This document shows, piece by piece, positions 7,756 through 15,835 of a DNA stretch of 24,187 nucleotides. Made by a program: the position numbers and the translations under genes. The stretch is taken from assembly GCA_028691385.1 (NCBI GenBank), contig JAQUZL010000013.1, positions 1 to 24,187 on the forward strand. Direction: 5' to 3'. Under the pieces are notes generated by a model, which had not been told where the DNA came from, ran no database searches, and was given only the letters and a program-made list of their open reading frames with translations. Every line of letters starts with the position of its first letter. The first letter of the stretch is position 1. This DNA comes from Oscillospiraceae bacterium (GTDB lineage: Bacteria > Bacillota > Clostridia > Oscillospirales > Oscillospiraceae).

Positions 7756-8617
7756 CGGCAAATTCCTTCTCCGTCAAAAGCCTGCATGTCCGATCACTGC
7801 TGCAAACGGCAAACGCCTCAAACAGGCCTTGCGCCAGCAGCATCTGATATACCGGCCGTTTTTGAAAGTCCGAAAATGAGAACGCATGCGCAGTGGCGAG
7901 AACGCGCACGCCGCAATCGGATACCGACCGCAGCGCCATTGCGTCCGCCTGCCGGGTAATTTCGTCCAGCGCTACCCACTGCGGCGTCATGGTACGCACC
8001 AGCATTTCCAGTGCTTCCTGTTTTGGAAACCCGGTTAAAACGTCCGTCATTTTTCCGACTGCGTGCTGCGGCATGCCGGAAGCACAGGCCGCAATCTCAC
8101 CGCGCTCATCGCACACGCCTACCCGCTGACCCAGCTCGTCCGACAGCATTCTGATTGCATCGCGCAACACTGTTGTCTTTCCGCTGCCGGGCGGACCGAG
8201 TATCAATAAATTTTTTCCTGCCTGCAGCGCGCGCAGCACAGGCCGCGCCGCAAGCGGCACTTCTCTTGCCAGACGAATGGACAGCGATGAAAGCGCGCAG
8301 AGCATGGTGGTTCCCTCTTTGCCGCGCACAGCGCTGCCACACACGCCGATACGGTGGCCGCCCGGCAGACTGAGAAAGCCATTGGCAAGCTGCTCCTGCA
8401 CGGTATAAATGGATTGCCGCCCCGCTGCCATCACAATGTTATTGAGCAACTCTGCATTGACCGACACGGGCGCACCCACCGGTATTTCCACGCCGCCCTG
8501 CAGCACCGTCGGCGCTTGTCCGCAGCGTAGACGAATTTCATCCGGCTGCCGGTTTTCCAGCGCTGCGGCAAGCGGAGGCGGCAAAATTCGCAGCACCGAT
8601 TCATAATGGCAGATCAA
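7604..8617 (-). CDS. spoIIIAA: Stage III sporulation protein AA, secretion-type ATPase
   Basis: SpoIIIAA is the cytoplasmic mother-cell ATPase that resembles type II/IV secretion ATPases and powers the SpoIIIA-SpoIIQ channel. Visible are the Walker A motif GPPGSGKTT (residues 141-149), the Walker B region WVALDEIT (D218, E219), and an N-terminal domain with DEIRLRCGQAP. The start is set at the TTG at 8617, with GGGGAAGTGAG upstream, because the SigE-like promoter would start transcription near 8630, which excludes the ATG at 8650. A GTG at 8626 is an alternative. From about residue 288 onward the frame runs 152 bases into spoIIIAB, giving an unusual C-terminal tail of about 50 residues rich in Ala, Gly and Arg. 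Confidence 0.88.
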   Translation of the reverse strand: MICHYESVLRILPPPLAAALENRQPDEIRLRCGQAPTVLQGGVEIPVGAPVSVNAELLNNIVMAAGRQSIYTVQEQLANGFLSLPGGHRIGVCGSAVRGKEGTTMLCALSSLSIRLAREVPLAARPVLRALQAGKNLLILGPPGSGKTTVLRDAIRMLSDELGQRVGVCDERGEIAACASGMPQHAVGKMTDVLTGFPKQEALEMLVRTMTPQWVALDEITRQADAMALRSVSDCGVRVLATAHAFSFSDFQKRPVYQMLLAQGLFEAFAVCSSDRTCRLLTEKEFADATSAWNSHAMRGGGDARRAWDFQQSEALRGAAVVCGDSQIHAGRAAAAP

Positions 8618-8636
8618 ATTTCTCACTTCCCCGAAT

Positions 8637-8665
8637 AACCTATGCGGCATTGCGTGGGAACATGC
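8637..8665 (-). promoter_or_regulatory. SigE-like promoter of spoIIIAA-AB
   Basis: On the minus strand GCATGTT (8665-8659), a 14-base spacer and CATAGGTT (8644-8637) fit the SigE pattern KMATATT, N14-15, CATACAMT, with mismatches in each box. The element lies directly downstream of the secF terminator and just ahead of the spoIIIAA start. The spacer equals that of the spoIIIAC promoter. The call is by eye. Confidence 0.55.
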
Positions 8666-8671
8666 GTGCAA

Positions 8672-8699
8672 AAAAGGGACGCATCACTGCGTCCCTTTT
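8672..8699 (-). terminator. Terminator of secD-secF
   Basis: A perfect 12-bp stem (AAAAGGGACGCA at 8672-8683 with TGCGTCCCTTTT at 8688-8699) with loop TCAC is followed on the minus strand by T residues. It lies 11 bases past the secF stop and separates the secretion operon from spoIIIAA. Confidence 0.9.
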
Positions 8700-8709
8700 C
8701 CGTATTGAT

Positions 8710-9633
8710 TTAAGCCTTTTTGGTCTGGCGTTTCTTCTTACCCTTGAACAGATTCCAAAGAGAACCGGACAGGCACACAGAAGAATAGAAACCGGACAGC
8801 ACGCCGATGGTAAGCGGCAGCGCAAAGTTGCGAATCGAGCTGACGCCCAAAATCAGCAGCAGCACAACTGCAAGCAGCGTGGTGATCGTGGTGTTCACGC
8901 TGCGGCCAAAGGTCTGCCAGATGCTATGGTCAACAATTTCGGCAAAGTCACCGTTGAGTGCCATTTTGCGGTTTTCACGGATACGGTCAAACACAACAAT
9001 CGTCGCATTGATGGAATAACCGAGAATGGTTAGCGCCGCAGCAATGAAGTTCATGTTGAACGGGATCTGGAAAATGATATACATGCTGAGCATCACCAAA
9101 AGGTCATGAACCAGGCAAATCACGGCTGCGAGGCCGGACTTAAATTCAAACCGAATCGTAATATACAGCAAAATCAGTACGCAGGCCAGCAGCGAAGCGA
9201 TAATTGCCGCATTGCGCAGATCGGAACCGACCGAAGCCGAAACATAATCGCTCTTGATCGGCTGGTCATCTGCCGGCAGATTATACGCAGTTTTGACTGC
9301 CTCAAAGACTGCATCGCGCTGCTCCGAGCTAAGCTCGAGCGTTTTGATGACAATCTGGGAACCGCTATCGCCCGCTTTGGTCACAGACGACGCGCTCTGC
9401 CCGGTGACCGACGATACAATTCCGGCAACGTCGGAAGTAACCGTGCTGTCAACGCTCTGGTGCATCTCAAACTGCATGGTTGTGCCGCCGAGGAAGTCAA
9501 TGTCAAAGTTGAACAGGCGCACGCCGAACGGCAGGCAAATAAGGCCGACAAGACCGGTGATGATAAACACTGCCGAAATAACGGCAAAAATCTTGAAATG
9601 CTTTGTAAAGCTAAACGTTTTGTTATGAAACAT
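8710..9633 (-). CDS. secF: Protein translocase subunit SecF
   Basis: This is a 307-residue inner membrane protein of the RND-like SecDF complex, which uses the proton gradient to help pull exported proteins off the SecYEG channel. It has an N-terminal membrane helix (about residues 13-35), the SecF motif DFLGGTTMQFEM, a short extracytoplasmic domain (about 55-130), then five C-terminal membrane segments with TIVVFDRIREN between them. A KKKRQTKKA tail ends the protein. The ATG at 9633 is chosen for its AAAGGGGGA site 7 bases upstream. The gene starts 18 bases after the secD stop. Confidence 0.95.
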   Translation of the reverse strand: MFHNKTFSFTKHFKIFAVISAVFIITGLVGLICLPFGVRLFNFDIDFLGGTTMQFEMHQSVDSTVTSDVAGIVSSVTGQSASSVTKAGDSGSQIVIKTLELSSEQRDAVFEAVKTAYNLPADDQPIKSDYVSASVGSDLRNAAIIASLLACVLILLYITIRFEFKSGLAAVICLVHDLLVMLSMYIIFQIPFNMNFIAAALTILGYSINATIVVFDRIRENRKMALNGDFAEIVDHSIWQTFGRSVNTTITTLLAVVLLLILGVSSIRNFALPLTIGVLSGFYSSVCLSGSLWNLFKGKKKRQTKKA

Positions 9634-9650
9634 GATTGTGTCCCCCTTTC

Positions 9651-10940
9651 TCAAACGCGGTAGGCTTTGGGGTTTTTAATATTCAAACCGACCGCAGCCT
9701 TAAGGAGGATTTTCGTTACAATCAACATAATGATCATGGACAAAATAGTACCGATCATCAGTGCCTTTGCAAAGCTGATAATCGTGCCGGTGCCCTTCCA
9801 CCACAGAACGGCCGCCGCAATCATCGTTGTGATGTTTGCGTCAACAATGGCGGTCACCGCATGATGATAGCCGGTGTCAATTGAAGAGCGCAGGGTCTTG
9901 CCCGCACGCAGTTCTTCCTGTATGCGCTCATAGATGATGACATTGGCGTCCACCGCCATGCCCATGGTCAGGATGATACCGGCAATGCCCGGCAAGCTCA
10001 GGTTGACCTTGCCGATAGACAGCACCACCACAAACAGCGATGCATACATAGCCAGCGACACGCAGGAGATTGCACCCATCACGCGATAGGTGAAAATCAT
10101 GAACAGCATGATGAGAAGCAGGCCGATCAGCCCTGCCATCAAGCTGGTGTCCAAGCTGCGCTCGCCCAGCGATGCGCCAACTGCCTGCAGCTTGACGCAG
10201 TTGAGGGTAAACGGCAGCTGACCGGCGGAAATGATATTGGCAAGATAGGAAGCGCCATCGGCCGTTGCGTTATTGCCAAGCGTAATGATTGCAGAATCGG
10301 AATCAATGCCGGTTGCACTGTATTCGATCTTGCTCACATACGGCATGGAAATAATTTCGTCATCCATGACAATTTCCAGATAGTTATCATTGCCGGAGCG
10401 GTTTGCAACAGCCTTGGTCGCCTCGGTAAACTTCTGACGACCTTCCGATGTAAAGCTCAGCACAACATGGTGCTTGGCGATGCCGGTATCATCGACCGCA
10501 GAATACTGGTAGTTGGCCGAGGCAATATCGGAACCGCTCAGCCACACGGTACTGTCAGCATCGCGGAACTCAACAACAGCCGTCGTACCGAGCTGCTGCA
10601 CAGCCTCTTCCGGGTCGTCGACATTCGGGATCTCGACAACAATCTGCTTTTCGCCTGACTGATAGACGGATGCCTCCGTGTAGCCCAGTGCGTCAAGACG
10701 CTGGCGAAGCATTGCAATTGCGCTGTTCATTCCGGTTGTCACCGCATCCGATGCGGTACCGTCTGGAATTTGCGCTTCATAGGTGATTTCCGAGCCGCCG
10801 ACAAGGTCGAGTCCCAGCGGGATTCCGTCAGCAGCACTCTCGACGGAAAAGACGCCGAGATTCAGACCGCACAGTGCGGTTGTGAGGAACAGCGCGATCA
10901 GCGCGAAAATCACAACAATGGAGATAACGCTTTTTTTCAT
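9651..10940 (-). CDS. secD: Protein translocase subunit SecD
   Basis: This 429-residue protein is the partner of SecF in the SecDF translocation motor. It shows an N-terminal membrane helix (residues 6-28), the hallmark GLDLVGGSEITYE, a large extracytoplasmic P1-type domain (about 55-250) and a C-terminal membrane block with MAVDANVIIYERIQEEL. It is shorter than the E. coli protein, as is common in Firmicutes where SecD and SecF are separate. The ATG at 10940 follows AGGAGG at 10-base spacing. A near-consensus SigA promoter lies about 60 bases upstream. Confidence 0.96.
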   Translation of the reverse strand: MKKSVISIVVIFALIALFLTTALCGLNLGVFSVESAADGIPLGLDLVGGSEITYEAQIPDGTASDAVTTGMNSAIAMLRQRLDALGYTEASVYQSGEKQIVVEIPNVDDPEEAVQQLGTTAVVEFRDADSTVWLSGSDIASANYQYSAVDDTGIAKHHVVLSFTSEGRQKFTEATKAVANRSGNDNYLEIVMDDEIISMPYVSKIEYSATGIDSDSAIITLGNNATADGASYLANIISAGQLPFTLNCVKLQAVGASLGERSLDTSLMAGLIGLLLIMLFMIFTYRVMGAISCVSLAMYASLFVVVLSIGKVNLSLPGIAGIILTMGMAVDANVIIYERIQEELRAGKTLRSSIDTGYHHAVTAIVDANITTMIAAAVLWWKGTGTIISFAKALMIGTILSMIIMLIVTKILLKAAVGLNIKNPKAYRV

Positions 10941-10999
10941 TTGGCCGAAGCCTCCTATACTTTCTTGGATTCTTTATTGAAACCTAAACGCAGTTCTTA

Positions 11000-11028
11000 A
11001 TTATATGATTTTCTCTGTGAAAAGTCAA
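11000..11028 (-). promoter_or_regulatory. SigA promoter of secD-secF
   Basis: Minus-strand TTGACT (11028-11023), a 17-base spacer and TATAAT (11005-11000) lie in the purB-secD gap. Eleven of twelve consensus positions match. Confidence 0.87.
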
Positions 11029-11052
11029 TTATTTCTTACAATCTTACAGTTT

Positions 11053-12489
11053 TTACACTTTCAGCTCTGCCTGCTGGTCTGAAATGACGCCGGAATAGCG
11101 GCCCAGTACCGGCTGCACGCAATTGCGCAGGAACTCTGTGACCTGCTCGGGGCAGCGTCCGGTATACCGCGATGCGTCCAGATGCGCGAGAATTGCTTCC
11201 TTGTCCAGTCCGAACGCCGGATCCGCCGCAATGCGGTCCATCAAATCATTGGGCATACCCTCTTCTTTGACCACCTTGCCGGCTGCAATGGAGTGAACGC
11301 GGATTTTTTCGTGCAGCTCCTGCCGGTTGCCGCCGCGCTTGACTGCGTCCATCATGATATTCTCCGTGGCCATAAACGGCAGCTCCTCAAGCACATGCTT
11401 GGCGATCACCTTGTCATAGACCTTGATGCCGGAAGCAATATTGGTATAGATGCCGAGAATGGCGTCGACCGCGAGAAACGCCTCCGGGACGGAGATGCGC
11501 TTGCCTGCCGAGTCGTCCAGGGTGCGCTCAAACCACTGGTTATAAGCGGTAAAGGCTGGATTCATCGCATCGGTAATGACATAGCGTGCCAGCGAGCAGA
11601 TTCGCTCCGAGCGCATGGGATTGCGCTTATAGGGCATGGCGGACGAGCCAATCTGCTTGTTTTCAAACGGCTCTTCGCACTCCTTGAGGTGAGAGAGCAG
11701 CCGGAAATCGGTTGCAAACTTGCCGGCAGACTGCGCAATGCCGGACAATGTTGCCAGCACACCAGAATCCATCTTGCGGGAATAGGTCTGCCCGGACACC
11801 GGAACCACTGCGTCAAAGCCCATTTCCTCGGCAATCATGGCCTCAAGCGCTTTGACTTTCTCATGGTCGCCGTCAAACAGCTCCAAAAAGCTTGCCTGCG
11901 TGCCGGTGGTACCCTTGGAGCCAAGCAGCTTCAGCGTACCGATGCGGTACTCCACCTCGTCCAAATCCATCAGCAGTTCATTCATCCACAGCGTGGCGCG
12001 CTTGCCGACTGTGGTCAGCTGCGCGGGCTGAAAATGGGTAAAGCCCAGCGTGGGCAGCGCCTTATAGGCGTCGGCAAACTTTGCAAGCCGCGCAATCAGA
12101 TTGACCAGCTCATCCCGAATCAGGACAAGTCCCTCGCGCATCAGAATCACATCGGTGTTGTCGCCGACATAGCAGCTTGTTGCGCCAAGATGGATAATGG
12201 GCATTGCCTTCGGGCAGGCCGCGCCATAGGCGTGAATGTGCGCCATCACGTCGTGGCGCAGCTCTTTTTCCTTTTGCGCCGCCAGCGGATAGTCAATTTC
12301 ATCCTTGTGCGCTTCCATTTCATCAATCTGCTCCTGATTGACCGGAAGCCCGAGCTTCATCTCTGCGCGCGCCAGCGCGATCCACAAACGGTGCCAGGTT
12401 TTGAACTTCTTGTCCGGAGAAAATAAGTAGAGCATCTCCGGGCTGGCATATCTGGAAGAAAGCGGACTTTCATAAACATTCGTCGCCAT
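11053..12489 (-). CDS. purB: Adenylosuccinate lyase
   Basis: This 478-residue cytoplasmic enzyme of the fumarase/aspartase superfamily acts twice in purine synthesis, splitting SAICAR to AICAR and adenylosuccinate to AMP, releasing fumarate each time. The superfamily signature SSAMPYKRNPMRSERI is present near residue 285, with TSCYVGDNTD near 107 and the mobile-loop context GSKGTTGTQASFLELF near 195. The C-terminal domain ends normally. The ATG at 12489 is preceded by TGGAGG at 7-base spacing. The gene stands alone, away from other pur genes, with its own promoter. Confidence 0.96.
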   Translation of the reverse strand: MATNVYESPLSSRYASPEMLYLFSPDKKFKTWHRLWIALARAEMKLGLPVNQEQIDEMEAHKDEIDYPLAAQKEKELRHDVMAHIHAYGAACPKAMPIIHLGATSCYVGDNTDVILMREGLVLIRDELVNLIARLAKFADAYKALPTLGFTHFQPAQLTTVGKRATLWMNELLMDLDEVEYRIGTLKLLGSKGTTGTQASFLELFDGDHEKVKALEAMIAEEMGFDAVVPVSGQTYSRKMDSGVLATLSGIAQSAGKFATDFRLLSHLKECEEPFENKQIGSSAMPYKRNPMRSERICSLARYVITDAMNPAFTAYNQWFERTLDDSAGKRISVPEAFLAVDAILGIYTNIASGIKVYDKVIAKHVLEELPFMATENIMMDAVKRGGNRQELHEKIRVHSIAAGKVVKEEGMPNDLMDRIAADPAFGLDKEAILAHLDASRYTGRCPEQVTEFLRNCVQPVLGRYSGVISDQQAELKV

Positions 12490-12506
12490 GTTTCAACCTC
12501 CAAAAA

Positions 12507-12544
12507 ATAATCAGCATGAACGGAAACCATATCACGCTGATTAT
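12507..12544 (-). terminator. Hairpin terminator between the aminotransferase gene and purB
   Basis: On the minus strand a 13-bp stem with one G-U pair (5' arm 12544-12532, 3' arm 12519-12507) and a 12-base loop runs straight into a run of five or six T residues and then the purB ribosome binding site. It is the only terminator-like structure after the aminotransferase gene. Its 5' arm overlaps the purB -10 box. Confidence 0.68.
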
Positions 12545-12568
12545 AACGTAATTCAGATGTGATTTCTA
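12540..12568 (-). promoter_or_regulatory. Probable SigA promoter of purB
   Basis: Minus-strand TAGAAA (12568-12563), a 17-base spacer and a perfect TATAAT (12545-12540). The -35 box matches four of six positions. Transcription would begin near 12533, at the end of the 5' arm of the terminator hairpin. Confidence 0.65.
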
Positions 12569-12575
12569 CTCTTTT

Positions 12576-13766
12576 TTAACCCTTTAGAAACTTTTCCAAG
12601 CGATCCAGACCCTTTTTGATATTTTCCATGCTGGTGGCATAGCTCCAACGGACATATTCCGGCGCGTCAAAGCCGGAGCCTGGAACGATTGCCACAAGCC
12701 CCTTATCCAAAAACAGCTTTCCAAAGACGTCGCAATCGGTAATCTTCGTGCCGTAAAGCGTCTTGCCCAGAATGTTTTTCAGGTTCATCATCACGTAAAA
12801 CGCGCCCTGCGGGTTCAGGCAGCTGACGCCCTCAATCTGATTCATACGCGAAACAATGTAGTTTCTGCGCGCTTCAAAGGCCTGACGCATGCTTTCGCGG
12901 CTCTCCTGCTGGCCGGTCAGCGCTTCCACGGCGGCCCACTGGGAAATGGTGGACGGCGCGCCGGTGGAATGGCTCGCATAGCGGCTCATAACGCCGGTAA
13001 TTTCTTTGTTTGCCAGCGCATAGCCAACGCGCCAGCCGGTCATGGAATAGGCTTTGGAAACGCCGTTGATGACAATGGTGCGCTGCTTCACTTCTTCGCC
13101 CAGCGTTGCAAAGGAAACAAATTTGTTGTCATCATACACCAGGCAATAATAGATTTCATCCGAGATGACGTAAAGGTCGTGCTTTACGCAGACGTCGGCC
13201 AGTGCGCGCAGCTCCTGCTCGGTGTACATCATGCCGGTAGGGTTGGAGGGATTATTCAGAATCATGCACTTGGTGGCCGGCGTAATGGCGGCTTCCAGCT
13301 TTTCGGCGGTCAGCTTAAAGTCCTCCGCTTCGCCGCAATAGACGCTAACCGCCTTGCCGCCGGCAAGGCGAATCATTTCATAGTAGCTGACCCAGTACGG
13401 CGCAGGCAGAATGACCTCGTCGCCCGGATTGACCAGCGCCTGCAATGCAAGGTAAACATTGTGCTTTGCGCCGCTGGCGATGAAACAGTTGGCCGGCTCA
13501 TAATCGAGATTGCAGTCCTCTTTCATGCGGTAGCATACCGCTTTTTTCAGCTCCATAATGCCGGACGCCGGCGTATATTTTGTCTTGTTTTCTGCCATTG
13601 CGCGGTTTGCCGCTTCCACAATATTTGCAGGCGTCGCAAAATCAGGTTCGCCGGTGCCAAACCCGATGACGTCGATGCCGTCCGCTTTCATCTGCTTGGC
13701 CATGGAGTCTATCGCAAGTGTGGACGAAGCCATCACGCTGGAAGAAAGACTTGATAACGATTTCAT
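12576..13766 (-). CDS. PLP-dependent class I aminotransferase, aspartate aminotransferase-like
   Basis: This 396-residue fold-type I aminotransferase has the substrate-loop motif GFGTGEPDFATP, NNPSNPTGMMYTEQEL, ISDEIYYCLVYDD and the PLP-lysine motif SKAYSMTGWRVGYA. These fit the AspB/AspC Ib subgroup, which usually moves amino groups between aspartate and 2-oxoglutarate; other substrates cannot be excluded. The start at 13766 (MKSLSSLSSS) is chosen because AGAAGGG lies 9 bases upstream; the ATG at 13775 is too close to that site. The gene is monocistronic, with a SigA promoter upstream and a hairpin terminator downstream. Confidence 0.9.
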   Translation of the reverse strand: MKSLSSLSSSVMASSTLAIDSMAKQMKADGIDVIGFGTGEPDFATPANIVEAANRAMAENKTKYTPASGIMELKKAVCYRMKEDCNLDYEPANCFIASGAKHNVYLALQALVNPGDEVILPAPYWVSYYEMIRLAGGKAVSVYCGEAEDFKLTAEKLEAAITPATKCMILNNPSNPTGMMYTEQELRALADVCVKHDLYVISDEIYYCLVYDDNKFVSFATLGEEVKQRTIVINGVSKAYSMTGWRVGYALANKEITGVMSRYASHSTGAPSTISQWAAVEALTGQQESRESMRQAFEARRNYIVSRMNQIEGVSCLNPQGAFYVMMNLKNILGKTLYGTKITDCDVFGKLFLDKGLVAIVPGSGFDAPEYVRWSYATSMENIKKGLDRLEKFLKG

Positions 13767-13819
13767 ACGATACATCCCTTCTGATATATTGGAAAATAAA
13801 TAATTCATAAAGCGTTTCA

Positions 13820-13848
13820 ATTATATTGGGCTTCTTGCAAAAAATCAA
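13820..13848 (-). promoter_or_regulatory. SigA promoter of the aminotransferase gene
   Basis: Minus-strand TTGATT (13848-13843), a 17-base spacer and a perfect TATAAT (13825-13820), about 45 bases ahead of the chosen start codon. Confidence 0.82.
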
Positions 13849-13922
13849 GGGTTTTCCCCTATATTTTTTGATTTATTCCTCACTTTTTGCAATTTCCTAT
13901 TCTTAAAAATTCATATGATGAC

Positions 13923-13959
13923 AAAAAAGATGCAGCTTGCGCAGCAAGCCACATCTTTT
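13923..13959 (-). terminator. Terminator of leuC-leuD
   Basis: Outer stem AAAAGATG/CATCTTTT (13925-13932 with 13952-13959) and inner stem GCTTGC/GCAAGC (13935-13940 with 13944-13949), separated by a two-base internal mismatch, are followed on the minus strand by further T residues. It lies just past the leuD stop at 13978. Confidence 0.88.
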
Positions 13960-13977
13960 CCGTCATTTTGTTGAAGT

Positions 13978-14457
13978 TTATGCTCTGTTTTTCAGCGAAT
14001 TCAGCAATCCGCCGGCGGCGATAATTTGGTTCACAAATTCCGGGAACGCTTCCGCCTGATAGGTTTTGTGCTTGGTGTTGTTGGTGATGACGCCGCTTGC
14101 AAAGTCTACATCAATGCTGTCGCCCGCTTCAATGTCCTCGGCAGCCTCCATACACTCCATAATCGGAAAGCCCACATTGATCGCATTGCGGTAAAAGATG
14201 CGGGCAAAGCTCTTGGCAATGACGCACTTGACGCCGCAGGCCTTGATGGCAACCGGCGCATGCTCGCGGGACGAGCCGCAGCCAAAATTAAACCCCGCCA
14301 CAATGATATCGCCCGGCTGCACCGCCGCTGCAAAGCCTTGGTCAATATCCTCCATGCAGTGCCTCGCCAATGCTGCCGGATCCGGCTCATTCAAATACCG
14401 CGCCGGAATGATGACGTCGGTATCCACATTATCCTGATACTTATATACACGTGCCAT
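13978..14457 (-). CDS. leuD: 3-isopropylmalate dehydratase small subunit
   Basis: This 159-residue small subunit carries the swivelling domain of the aconitase family and pairs with LeuC to isomerise 2-isopropylmalate to 3-isopropylmalate in leucine synthesis. It contains NFGCGSSREHAPVAIKACG (near residue 57) and begins with VDTDVIIPARYL, typical of the short LeuD/HacB type. The ATG at 14457 follows AAGGAGG at 7-base spacing, 12 bases after the leuC stop. Related homoaconitase or methylmalate-type dehydratases look alike, so substrate is inferred from the family default; leuA and leuB are not in the window. Confidence 0.9.
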   Translation of the reverse strand: MARVYKYQDNVDTDVIIPARYLNEPDPAALARHCMEDIDQGFAAAVQPGDIIVAGFNFGCGSSREHAPVAIKACGVKCVIAKSFARIFYRNAINVGFPIMECMEAAEDIEAGDSIDVDFASGVITNNTKHKTYQAEAFPEFVNQIIAAGGLLNSLKNRA

Positions 14458-14469
14458 GGTGCTGCCTCC

Positions 14470-15732
14470 TTAAGTAAGGTCGGCCGGGTCTGCTACGCAG
14501 CCTGCAACGGCAGATGCTGCGGCGACGGCCGGGTTGGAAAGAATAATCATGGATGTGGTTGGCCCCATGCGGCCGACAAAATTCCGATTTGTGGTGGAAA
14601 TTGCCCACTCATTGTCCGCCAGCACGCCCATATGGCCGCCAAGGCACGGTCCGCAGGTCGGTGTGGAGAAGGCGCAGCCGGACTCGATGAAGATCTTCAC
14701 AAGTCCCTCTTCCATTGCCTGCAGGTAGATTTCCTGTGTGGCCGGAATCACAATGCAGCGGATGTTCTTTGCCACTTTGCGGCCGTTCAGAATCGCAGCC
14801 GCTTCGCGCAGATCCTGCATTCTACCGTTGGTGCAAGAGCCGATGACCACCTGATTCAGCGGCATCCCCTTCGCCTGATCGATGGTGCGGGTGTTCGACG
14901 GCAGATGCGGCAGCGACACCGTCGGGCGCAGCGTGTCAAGATTGATGGTGATGGTGCGCACATATTCCGCATCTACGTCCGGGGTATAGACCCGCACCTC
15001 GCGGTCGGTGCGACCCTTGAGGTATGCCATTGTTTTCTCATCTACCGGGAAAATACCGTTCTTCGCGCCGCACTCAATTGCCATATTGGAAATCGTGAAG
15101 CGATCATCCATGCTGAGCGCCGAAACGCCCTCGCCTGTAAATTCCAGGCTCTGATACAGCGCGCCGTCCACGCCGATCAGGCCAATCAGATGCAAAATAA
15201 TATCCTTACCGGACACATAGACCTGCTTCTTGCCGGTCAGAACCACCTTGATGGCAGCAGGCACCTTAAACCATGCGGTGCCGGTCGCCATGCCGGCCGC
15301 CATATCGGTGGAACCAATGCCGGTGGAGAATGCGCCCAGCGCGCCATAGGTGCAGGTGTGGGAGTCCGCGCCGATAATTGCATCGCCTGCAATGGCCAGA
15401 CCGTGCTCAGGGATCAGGGCATGCTCGATGCCGACCGTACCCACGTCAAAGAAGTTTTGAATGTTGTGCTGATTTGCAAAATCGCGGACAATTGCGCACA
15501 GCTGCGCGGATTTAATATCCTTGCACGGCGTGGAGTGATCCAGCACCAGCGCAATTTTTTCCGTGCTGAACACTTTGTCAAATCCGGCCTTCTCAAATTC
15601 CTTGATGGCAACCGGCGCAGTAATATCATTGCCCAGTACCAGATCCAGTTTTGCCTCGATCATCTGCCCTGCCGTCACGTGGTCAAGCCCGGCATGCGCG
15701 GCAAGGATTTTTTGGGTCATTGTCATTGGCAT
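14470..15732 (-). CDS. leuC: 3-isopropylmalate dehydratase large subunit
   Basis: This 420-residue aconitase-family large subunit holds the catalytic [4Fe-4S] cluster. Its ligands are visible as C300 in VIGSCTNGRMQDL and C360 and C363 in TPTCGPCLGG. GADSHTCTYGALGAFSTGIGS is a further family motif. The 420-residue length fits the LeuC/HacA group that pairs with a short LeuD. The ATG at 15732 follows GGGAGGA at 8-base spacing. It is transcribed away from the Crp/Fnr-type gene across a gap of about 100 bases. Confidence 0.93.
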   Translation of the reverse strand: MPMTMTQKILAAHAGLDHVTAGQMIEAKLDLVLGNDITAPVAIKEFEKAGFDKVFSTEKIALVLDHSTPCKDIKSAQLCAIVRDFANQHNIQNFFDVGTVGIEHALIPEHGLAIAGDAIIGADSHTCTYGALGAFSTGIGSTDMAAGMATGTAWFKVPAAIKVVLTGKKQVYVSGKDIILHLIGLIGVDGALYQSLEFTGEGVSALSMDDRFTISNMAIECGAKNGIFPVDEKTMAYLKGRTDREVRVYTPDVDAEYVRTITINLDTLRPTVSLPHLPSNTRTIDQAKGMPLNQVVIGSCTNGRMQDLREAAAILNGRKVAKNIRCIVIPATQEIYLQAMEEGLVKIFIESGCAFSTPTCGPCLGGHMGVLADNEWAISTTNRNFVGRMGPTTSMIILSNPAVAAASAVAGCVADPADLT

Positions 15733-15789
15733 AACAGTTATCCTCCCAATCTGTCAAATTAAATTCTTTCCACCACTATGACACAAAGG

Positions 15790-15819
15790 TTGCGAAAAAA
15801 ATGTATAGTATGTTACAAT
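15790..15819 (+). promoter_or_regulatory. Promoter of the Crp/Fnr-type gene with an overlapping palindrome
   Basis: TTGCGA (15790-15795), an 18-base spacer and TACAAT (15814-15819) preceded by TG at 15811-15812 form an extended -10 promoter. Overlapping it is TGTA-N8-TACA (15802-15817), the dyad form typical of Crp/Fnr-family operators. Transcription would start near 15826, giving a leader of only about 10 bases. Autoregulation and control of divergent leuC are inference. Confidence 0.55.
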
Positions 15820-15835
15820 TGAGCCGGGTGATTTG

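Noticed and set aside
13835..13892. Inverted 9-mers TTGCAAAAA and TTTTTGCAA flanking the aminotransferase promoter as an operator pair
   Set aside because: The repeats are simple, AT-rich and 40 bases apart in low-complexity DNA; chance is likely.
14026..15762. A 578-codon plus-strand open frame opposite leuC-leuD
   Set aside because: It spans two well-supported minus-strand genes and their gap, and shows no domain.
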